DNA of 64,000 bases, from NCBI GenBank assembly GCA_024760905.1, contig CM045745.1:7096282-7160281 (forward strand). The letters are read 5' to 3'. This stretch comes from Plotosus lineatus. Its lineage: Eukaryota; Chordata; Actinopteri; Siluriformes; Plotosidae. Positions 56,262 to 64,000 of this stretch are shown here, piece by piece (positions within the stretch are counted from its first letter, which is position 1; every line of letters starts with the position of its first letter). A model generated the notes under the pieces. It made no database searches, had not been told where the DNA came from, and saw nothing but the letters and a program-made list of their open reading frames with translations. Position numbers and translations under genes: made by a program.

Positions 56262-58519
56262 ACGGACCAAAATCTGGCTCCGGTGATACAGCGACCGAAT
56301 AGCTCGTAGCAACGGGTCCGGAACGCCGTACTCTCAGAGCACGCCCCACAAGATCGTTCAAGGGACACGGTCGAAAGCCTTCTCCAAATCCACAAAGCAC
56401 ATGTGGACAGATTGGGCAAACTCCCATGCCCCCTCCAGAATCCTGTGGAGCGTATAGAGTTGGTCAAGAGTGCTACGGCCAGGGCGAAAACCACATTGTT
56501 CCTTCTGAATCAAAGGTTCGACTATCAGTCGGATCCTCCTCTCTAGTACCCCTGCATAGATTTCCCAGGTAGGCTGAGGAGTGTAATTCCCCAATAATTG
56601 GAACACACCCTCCAGTCCCCCTTCTTAAAAATTGGGACCACCACCCCAGTTTGCCAATCCAGAGGTACAGCCCCTGATGACCATGTGATGTTGCAGAGAT
56701 GTGTCAATCAAGACAGTCCTACAACATCCAGAGCCCTGAGATATTCCGGGCGGATCTCGTCCAACCCCGGAGCTCGACCACCGAACCCGAACCCCCAGGG
56801 TCTTCCTCTTCCACGGAGGGCGTGTTGGTGGGATTGAGGAGGTCCTCAAAGTATTCCCTCTACCTCTCGATGACATCCCAGTCAAGGTAAGCAGCTCCCC
56901 ACCTCCACTGTAAACAGTGTTTCTGAAGAACTGATTCCCCCTCCTGAGACGTCGATGGTGGTCCAGAGCCTTTTTGAGGCCAACCGATAATCACTCTCCA
57001 GGCCCTCACCGAACTCCTCCCACGCCCGAGATTTTGCATCTGCGACAGCCTCGGCTGCAGCACGTTTGGCCTGCCGGTACCCGTTTGCTGTCTCGGGAGT
57101 CCCACAGGCTAATAAAACCCGATAGGCCTCCTTCTTCAGCTGGACGGCCTCCTTCACTGCAGGTGTCCACCACCGGGTTCGGGGATTACCGCTACGACAA
57201 GCACCGACGGCCTTACCGCCATAGCTATTGGCTGCTGCCTCAGCAATGGAGGCACGAAACATGGCCCATTCGGATTCCATGTCCCCCGCCTCCTCCAGGA
57301 TGTGGTTGTAGCTCTGCCGGAGGTGGGAGTTCAAGGCCTCTCGGACAGGGGACTCCGCCAAACGTTCCCAGCAGACCCTGATTACACGCTTGGACCTGCC
57401 AGGTCTGGAAGGCAACCTCCCCCACCACCGAAGCCAACTCACCACCAGGTAGTGATCGGTAGACAGCTCAGCTCCTCTCTTCACCCGAGTGTCCAGAACA
57501 TATGGTTGCAAGTCCGATGACACGACTACAAAGTCAATCATTGAACTGCGACCTAGGGTGTCCTGGTGCCAAGTGCACTTATGGACACCCTTATGTTCGA
57601 ACATGGTGTTCGTGATAGACAAACTGTGATAAGCACAGAAGTCCAACAATGAAACACCATTCAGATTCAGACTGGAGAGGCCGTACCTACCGATCACACC
57701 CTTCCAGGTCACACTATCGTTTCCCACGTGGGCGTTGAAGTCTCCCAAGACAACGAGTGAGTCTCCCGAGGGAGCGTTCTCCAACACCCCCCCAAAGACT
57801 CCAAAAAGGGTGGGTACTCTGAACTGTCATTTGGTGCATAAGCACAATTTGGGCACCGAGATGGGGGGGGGGAGAATACCCACAAGAATACCCACACCGG
57901 CTCGCCGCCTCTCCCCATGAGCAACTCCAGAATAGAAGAAGGTCCAGCCTCTTTTGAGATGGATGATTCCAGAGCCCAAGCTATGCGTTGAGGTGAGCCC
58001 GACTATATCTAGTCGATATCTCTCCACCTCACGCACCAAATCAGGCTCCTTTCCCGCCAGAGAGGTGACATTCCATGTCCCGAGGGTCAGAGTAAGTAGC
58101 CGAGGATCGGTCCAACAGAACCCATGCCTTTGGCTGCCACCCAACTCACATTGCACCCGACCCCTAAAACTCCTCCCACGGGTGGTGGGTCCATGGGAGG
58201 GCGGACCCATGTCTCCTTTTTGGGCTAGGCCCGGCCAGGCTCCATGGGCATAAGCCCGACCACCAGGCGCTTGCCTTCGAGCCCCTCCCCTGGGCCTGGC
58301 TCCAGGAGGGAACCCCGGTGACCCGCATTCGGGCAAGGGAGACTGCTTCAAATGTTTACTCCGAGATGGCATAGGGGTCTTCTGAATCGCACTTTTTCTG
58401 GACCTTCACCCAGGACCTGTTTGCCTTGGGTGACCCTACCAGGGGCATTATGCCCCGACAACATAACTCCTAGGATCATGTAAACCCCTCCACCACGATA
58501 AGGTGGCGATTCAGGGAGG

Positions 58520-58702
<183 letters not shown>

Positions 58703-58706
<4 letters not shown>

Positions 58707-59045
58707 CCTTTCGGCTTTTTCCCTTTATCAGGGGTTGCCACAGTGAATGATTTACACATTTGATTTGGTACTGTATAGGTTTTTACGTCGGATGCCCTTC
58801 CTGACACAACACTTTTAGCAAGGGACAGAAACACACCGACGGCTTTGCAGCCTACTCTTTACAAAAGTCAGCAATGGTTCTTTTACATGCCTTTCACCAT
58901 AAACAGTGAGAGACATGACCAGCTGTTGATAACCCAGTTAGCTGCACTGGGGGGGACAGTGACAACCTTGTGGAGAGTGGGACTCAAAACCCCCAACCTT
59001 TAGATCAGCGATCCAGCGCCCTATCCCACAAGACCACCACTGTCC

Positions 59046-59046
<1 letters not shown>
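58703..59046 (-). mobile_element. SINE A1, full length
   Basis: Tail CCTTTCGGCTTTTTCCC at 58707, head ending GACCACCACTGTCCCC at 59046, between two (TA)n tracts. Confidence 0.88.
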
Positions 59047-59112
<66 letters not shown>

Positions 59113-59136
59113 TATAATGCGAACCGTCAAGACAAA

Positions 59137-61695
59137 TTTCATACCGGATCGGTCGAGGTCCGGGTGAACAATGACTGCCATCAGTGCTGTCAACCAACTG
59201 AGTGCTGGTGGAAATTGGACAACTGTTGGTCGAAGAAGGAGAAGTTGTAGAAGGAGAAGTCGAAGAAAGGAGAGGCGGGAGGCGAATCCGTAGGCAGAGA
59301 GAGAAAAGAGGAAAGGCACGAGTCTAGGACTGAGAGTAGGGACTTTGAATGTTAGAACTATGACAGGAAAAGGTAGAAAGCTGGCTGACATGATGCAGAT
59401 GAGGAAGGTGGACATACTTTGTGTTCAGGAGACCAGGTGGAAAGGTAGCAAGGCTAGAAGCTTAGGAGCAGGGTTTTAAGCTGTTTTATCATGGTGTAGA
59501 TGGGAAGAGAAATGGAGTAGGAGTCATCTTGAACGAGGGGTTTGTCAGGAATGTTCAAGAAGTGAAAAGAGTGTCAGACAGAGTGATGAGTCTCAAGTTA
59601 GAAATTGAAGGCGTGATGTTCAATGTTGTTAGTGCTTATGCCCCACAGGCAGGATTTGAGCTAGAAGAGAAGGAGAGATTCTGGAGTGAGTTCGATGAAG
59701 TGATGCAGAGTACCCCCAGAGGTGAAAGAGTGGTCATTGGTGCAGACTTCAATGGACATGTTGGTGTAGGCAACAGAGGGGACGAGGAAGTGATGGGCAG
59801 GTTTGGTATCCAGAACAGGAACACAGAAGGACAGATGTTGATAGATTTTGCAAAAAGGATGGAAAAGGCTGTCGTGAATAGGTTCTTCCAGAAGAGAGAG
59901 GAGCATAGGGTGACTTATAAAAGTGGAGTGAGGAGCACACAGGTAAACAACATCTTGTATAGGCGATGTAATTTGAAGGAAGTCAGTGACTGCAAAGTTG
60001 TAGTGGATGAGTGTTGCCAAACAGCATAGGATGGTGGTGTGCAGGATGATGCTGATAGTGAGGAAGATGAAGAAGGCAAAGGCAGAGCAGAAGACAAAGT
60101 GGTGGAAGCTGAAAAAGGAAGTGTTGTGTTGTCTTCAAGGAGGAGTTGAAACAGGCTTTGGGTGGTCAGGAAGTGCTTCCAGATGACTGGACAACCACAG
60201 CCAATGTGATCAGGGCGACCGGTAGGAAAGTACTTGGCGTGTCCTCTGGAAGGACAGTAGATAAGAAGACTTGGTGGTGGAATGAGGAAGTGCAGGAGTG
60301 TGTACAAAAGAAGAGGTTAGCTAAGAAGAAATGGGACATTGAGAGGACAGAAGAGAGTAAACAGGAGTCCAGTGAGACACAGCGTAAGGTGAAGGTAGCG
60401 GTGTCAAAGGCCAAACAGAGGGCGTATGATGACTTGTATGATAGGTTGGACAGTAAGGAGGGAGAAAATGATTTATACAGGTTGGCAGAGCAGAGAAATT
60501 GAGATGGGAAGAATGAACAGCAAGTTAGAGTGATAAAGGACAGAGAGGGAAATGTATTGACTGAAGACAGAAGTGTGCTGGGAAGATGGAAAGAGTACTT
60601 TGAAGGGCTGATGAATGAGGAAAATGAGAGAGAAAAAAGAGGAGAAGAGGTGACCGTTGAGGACTGGGAAGTAGTAAAGATTAGTATGGGTGAGGTGAGG
60701 AGGGCATTGAAGAGGATGAAGAGTGGAAAGGCAGTTGGCCCTGATGACATACCGGTGGATTTATGGAAGTGTCTAGGAGAGGTAGCAGTAGAATTTCTGA
60801 CAAGAACATTCAACAAGGTCTTGGAGAATGAGAGGATGCCGGAGGAATGGAGGAGAAGTGTGCTGGTGCCCATTTTTAAGAACAAGCGAGACGTGCAGAG
60901 TTGTGGCAACTACAGAGGGATAAAGTTGATGAGCCATACGATGAAGTTATGGGAAAGAATGGTGGTAGCTAGGCTGAGGTCAGCATTTGTGAACAACAGT
61001 TTGGTTTCATGCCAAGAAGAGCACCACAGATGCAGTGTTTGCTTTGAGGATGTTAATAAAGAAGTACAGAGAAGGCCAGAGGGAGCTGCATTGTGCCTTT
61101 CTGGATTTTTAAGTACTTCGGCTCAACAATCCAGAGCAATGGAAAGTGTGGAAAAGAGGTGAAGAAGCGTGTGCAGGCAGGTTGGAATGGTTGGAGAAAA
61201 GTGTCCGGTGTGATGTGTGATATTAAGGTATTGGCAAGAATTAAAGGAAAAGTGTACAAGACGGTGTTGAGGCCAGCAATGTTGTATGGTTTAGAAACAG
61301 TGGCACTGAGTAAAAGACAGGAGGCAGAGCTGGAGGTTGCAGAGATGAAAATGTTGAGGTTCTCATTGGGAGTAACAAGGATGGATAGGATCAGGAATGA
61401 GTACATCAGAGGGACAGCACATGTAAGACGTTTTGGAGATAAAGTCAGAGAGGCTAGATTGAGATGGTTTGGACATGTACAGAGGAGGAATAGTGAGTAT
61501 ATTGGTAGTAGGATGCTGAGGTTGGAACTACCAAGCATAAGGCCTCGAGGAAGACCTAAGAGAAGATTCATGGATGTGGTAAAGGAGGACATGAAGGTAG
61601 TTGGAGTAAGAGTAGAAGATGCCGAGTATAGGGTGAGATGGAGGCAGACGATTCATGTGGCGAGTCCTGAAGGGAAAAGCCGAAAGAAAAAGATG
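59137..61695 (+). mobile_element. RTE-like LINE copy 2, internally deleted
   Basis: Plus strand, from ATACCGGATCGGTCGAGG to the tail CCTGAAGGGAAAAGCCGAAA. Endonuclease pieces: VIGADFNGHVGVGNRGDEEV. Reverse-transcriptase pieces VGPDDIPVDLWKCLGE and CGNYRGIKLMSHTMKLWE, then near 61105 the sequence jumps from CAF(V)DL-type residues straight to KYFGSTIQSNGKCGKE. About 0.5 kb including the FADD catalytic box is missing. Several frameshifts. It is joined at 61696 to the second part of a family E MITE. Confidence 0.88.
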
Positions 61696-61886
61696 ATAGG
61701 CCCCCAATACTACCCCCTAAACCCTTTAAAACTTATAAAAGCGTACCTTTTAAGACCTCCTGCTTCGATATCGTACCGATGGTAGACGGGTTTGGCCATA
61801 TTCCGTTGCGATCTCACTCAACCGCATGCCACAACCCCGCTTCTTCTTTTCACTTGCACTGGAAATCACGCACGCGTGCGCGCATG

Positions 61887-61924
<38 letters not shown>

Positions 61925-62366
61925 GACCATGTCTTCTTAACAGAGTTATAATTTTACAAATGTTTCTGGAAGGTTAAAAGCGTGAGTCAAAAAATAAATC
62001 AAGAAACTTATGAAACAACAGGAACTGTGTCTTTTACACGAAAAGCATTATGGGAGATGCAGCTCCATAATAGTCAATAGGAGGGAGCTGTGTCATCCCT
62101 CCTTGCAAATGGGAGGCCAGTGGGGCGGGATGTTGGGAGATAGCCAATAGGAGGTAGCTTTGTCATCCCTTCCAGCCAATGGGAGGCCAGCGGAGTGGCA
62201 TGTTTGAACATAGTCAGTGGGAGAACAGCTCTTGCATTGTTTGAATGTTTGAATGGCGCGTTTGGCGCATTTCATATGGAGAGCTTGTTTCGTATACAGA
62301 GAAAAAAAATTTGGAAAATGTTTTTCGTAACCTTTGCTAGGACTATCGTAAAGTTAAGTAGCACTG
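61696..62366 (+). mobile_element. family E MITE, copy 6, 5' part missing
   Basis: Starts at GGCCCCCAATACTACCCCCT, as in the interior of copy 3, and ends AAGTTAAGTAGCACTG. (GT)n at 61888-61922, minisatellite at 62060-62220. The first about 110 bases of the element are absent at the RTE junction. Confidence 0.8.
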
Positions 62367-62442
62367 TGTGTGTGTCTATATATATATATACACAATAATA
62401 ATAATAATAATATATAATAATAATTTTATATATATAATATAT

Positions 62443-62473
<31 letters not shown>

Positions 62474-62495
62474 ATATATATATATAAATATATAT
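62366..62495. repeat. AT-rich simple repeats
   Basis: (TA)n, (AATA)n and mixed AT tracts. Confidence 0.95.
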
Positions 62496-62499
62496 ACAA

Positions 62500-63314
62500 A
62501 TTTAATTTATAGCACAAGATGTAACCAAGTAAGAAACCGAGCTGTACTTTGTGCCATTAATATTGTCGTGCATTGTTCTGGGCCCCACATGGTGGGAGTG
62601 GATGGGGGGAAAGGACATCTTGATGCACTCTAATAAAAGTGCTTCCTACCTAATGGTAGGTTGAATCGGACAAGATATAGCTTGAAAAATGTTCTTTAGA
62701 CTGTAATGATATTTTTGAAACCCAGAGGCATTGTCTTGCAGGTTCAAGCAATTTATTCAAGCTGTATGGCATATAATACATTTTGACAGTCAATAAAACA
62801 GCCGACTAAAAAACACTGCTGTGTGGGGAAATCACATTACTGTGGTTGTAGAATAAATTTCCAAAATAGATAAATAGAAATATTTTACACTGATAAGTCT
62901 GCTGTGGAAAATTGTGAATATATTCTTGGTACAGTGTTGAGGGAAATCTGGTGTAGAGAACTTTATCTATAGTGCACCCAAGGAAATAAGGAAAAGAGAC
63001 AAATCAAGTTCGGACAGAACAACAGAAGGGATTAAGCTTTATCTGATATTGACCTGCTGTCTGATTTGAAACATGAACTCCAGAAGCCACAATGTACAAT
63101 TGAGAGTCGCGGCGGGGGGGAGGGGGGGGGGGGTCCACAGTCTTTAAATGTTCAGCACTACACACATATTACGTACAAGCAAATTATACAAATTGTGAGC
63201 ATTATAAGCATAAAAAGCTTTTTGTCAGCCATGATTACAAACCACTTTTAACTGTTAACAGATGAAGAGAGATAGAACAAAAATATCAACAACAGACCAC
63301 AGTCTGCAAGGACA
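62500..63314 (-). promoter_or_regulatory. penk: penk 3' UTR and downstream flank
   Basis: The 800 bases after the stop contain no recognisable transposon. A TTTATT at 62752-62757 (AATAAA on the minus strand), about 560 bases past the stop, is the best polyadenylation signal. A G-rich tract lies at 63108-63136. UTR extent is an inference. Confidence 0.4.
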
Positions 63315-63947
63315 TCAGAACTCCACTAAACCTCCATAACTCTTGCCCATATCTGTTGACCTCTCTTGCTCTTCTTCCTCCTGTGCAGAACGCTTAAAGA
63401 CACCTCTGTAAAGTTTCGGCTCATCCCCCCACTCTGGCCTTCCCACCCGCCGCATGAACCCACCATAGCGTTTCTGTAGTGGCTTTGTCCGATCTCCTGG
63501 GTCAAAACCTCTTCTCATAAAGCCACCATAACGCTTTACCACACCCTCTAATTCATCAGCCTCTCCTTTCGACTTAAGGGGATCGTTAATTGCAGATTCT
63601 TCTCTGTCAGCATCATTTTCAACCTGATTGGCTAGCATCTCCATGTCACTCTTCGATAGGATTTCTCTTGCTCTGTCTATGTCATCTGGCTGTGGCACAT
63701 AAACCTCCGCTGCTTTTTTCATGAAGCCCCCATACCGTTTCATGAAGCCTCCATAACGCTTCATGAAACCACCGTATCGCTTCATGAAGCCACCATATCT
63801 TTTCTCCTCATGATATCGGGGTAAGCTACTGGTTTCCATGGATGTTTGCTCTGCTTCTGGTGTGTTGTCGGTTGTCTGCAGCAAATCTTGGCATATACCC
63901 CATGAGGCACCAGAGGAAAGATGACCTTCACACTGCAACACACATTC
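63315..63947 (-). CDS. penk: penk (proenkephalin) last coding exon
   Basis: Main coding exon of an opioid peptide precursor, 210 codons plus TGA, entered through acceptor TTTCTGCAG. Residues 1-24 (ECVLQCEGHLSSGASWGICQ, then DLLQ) match the end of the cysteine-rich opioid propeptide domain (C.LECEGKL....W..CKELL in mammals). Six intact Met-enkephalins (YGGFM) flanked by dibasic sites follow: four in tandem at residues 51-76, one at 140-144 (YGGFMRR), and one at 161-165 continuing RRVGRPEW, the adrenorphin/BAM context. Acidic spacers separate them. Three expected cores are degenerate: KSDMEM at 99-104, KLYRGVFKR at 178-186 in place of the Leu-enkephalin site, and KSYGGLVEF at the C-terminus in place of KRYGGFMRF. 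The signal peptide exon lies beyond the window. No frameshift. Teleosts have penka and penkb; the paralog is not assignable from this sequence alone. Confidence 0.95.
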   Translation of the reverse strand, partial: ECVLQCEGHLSSGASWGICQDLLQTTDNTPEAEQTSMETSSLPRYHEEKRYGGFMKRYGGFMKRYGGFMKRYGGFMKKAAEVYVPQPDDIDRAREILSKSDMEMLANQVENDADREESAINDPLKSKGEADELEGVVKRYGGFMRRGFDPGDRTKPLQKRYGGFMRRVGRPEWGDEPKLYRGVFKRSAQEEEEQERSTDMGKSYGGLVEF

Positions 63948-64000
63948 CTGCAGAAACACAAATACAGCCTATGAGATCACGTGTCTGCAGCCTTTGGTCT

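Larger units (their letters stand above)
51860..58515 (-). mobile_element. Rex1-like LINE copy 2, near full length, split by RTE
   Basis: Minus strand. 5' end GAATCGCCACCTTATCGTGG near 58490; endonuclease region 58370-56880 with [31 protein letters not shown] and [12 protein letters not shown]; reverse transcriptase from about 56610 (QCGFRPGRSTLDQLYTLHRI, RQGCPLSPILFIIFMD, LLFVDDVVLLASSS) and C-terminal part 52330-51852 (LSIYQSIYVPTLTYGHELWV, RGQLRWLGHL). The catalytic box reads FVDD. Several frameshifts (for example near 57790-57830 and 56340) break it. Outside the nested insertion the halves join cleanly across the 414-bp duplication. Clade name is from memory of fish Rex1/Babar proteins. 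Confidence 0.85.

Noticed and set aside
60166..60909. Long minus-strand frame of 247 codons
   Set aside because: Antisense to RTE copy 2; same Ser/Leu-rich composition as the shadow of copy 1.
63714..63803. Tandem 21-bp units read as a simple minisatellite
   Set aside because: The units keep YGGFM and dibasic sites while differing at synonymous positions, so they are selected peptide repeats.

Overview
The window is vertebrate nuclear DNA, almost certainly from a teleost fish. Three recognisable host genes are present: chchd7 (+, last two coding exons), sdr16c5 (-, complete, six coding exons, 306 codons) and a proenkephalin gene penk (-, last coding exon only, cut by the right edge). The order and orientation chchd7(+) - sdr16c5(-) - penk(-) matches the CHCHD7-SDR16C5-PENK block on human chromosome 8. 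A fish is indicated by the repeats: Rex1-like, RTE-like and L2-like non-LTR elements, Tc1 copies with fish-type termini, and tRNA-derived SINEs.

Layout. 1-3.3 kb: decayed SINE and Tc1 debris. 3305-3403 and 14887-14991: the two chchd7 exons, separated by an 11.5 kb intron filled with nested DNA transposons (Tigger/pogo-like, hAT, Tc1 and an unclassified element). 15.3-17.2 kb: short intergenic gap between convergent genes, with SINE B pieces. 17869-36874: sdr16c5, with introns full of SINEs and Tigger-like MITEs, a Penelope-type inverted repeat carrying hammerhead-ribozyme sequences, and a 650-bp TG tract directly beside the first splice donor. 37-63 kb: intergenic, including an L2-like LINE, a Tc1 broken by a LINE that is itself broken by a SINE, two tail-to-tail Rex1-like copies, and two RTE-like copies, one of them inside a Rex1 copy. 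63315-63947: penk exon with multiple Met-enkephalin units.

How the parts relate. The host genes are not a pathway: CHCHD7 is a mitochondrial twin-CX9C protein, SDR16C5 a membrane retinol dehydrogenase and PENK an opioid peptide precursor. Their linkage is ancestral synteny. The repeats do form working groups: one SINE family shares its 3' tail with the RTE-like LINE, another shares its tail with the L2-like LINE, and a third group combines one tRNA-like head with a different tail. Most transposon genes are broken.

The most notable observations are the penk exon (four tandem Met-enkephalins gained, three ancestral opioid cores degenerated), the paired hammerhead motifs in a 97-bp inverted repeat, and an RTE insertion flanked by a 414-bp direct duplication. 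All calls come from reading the sequence; no database search was run.
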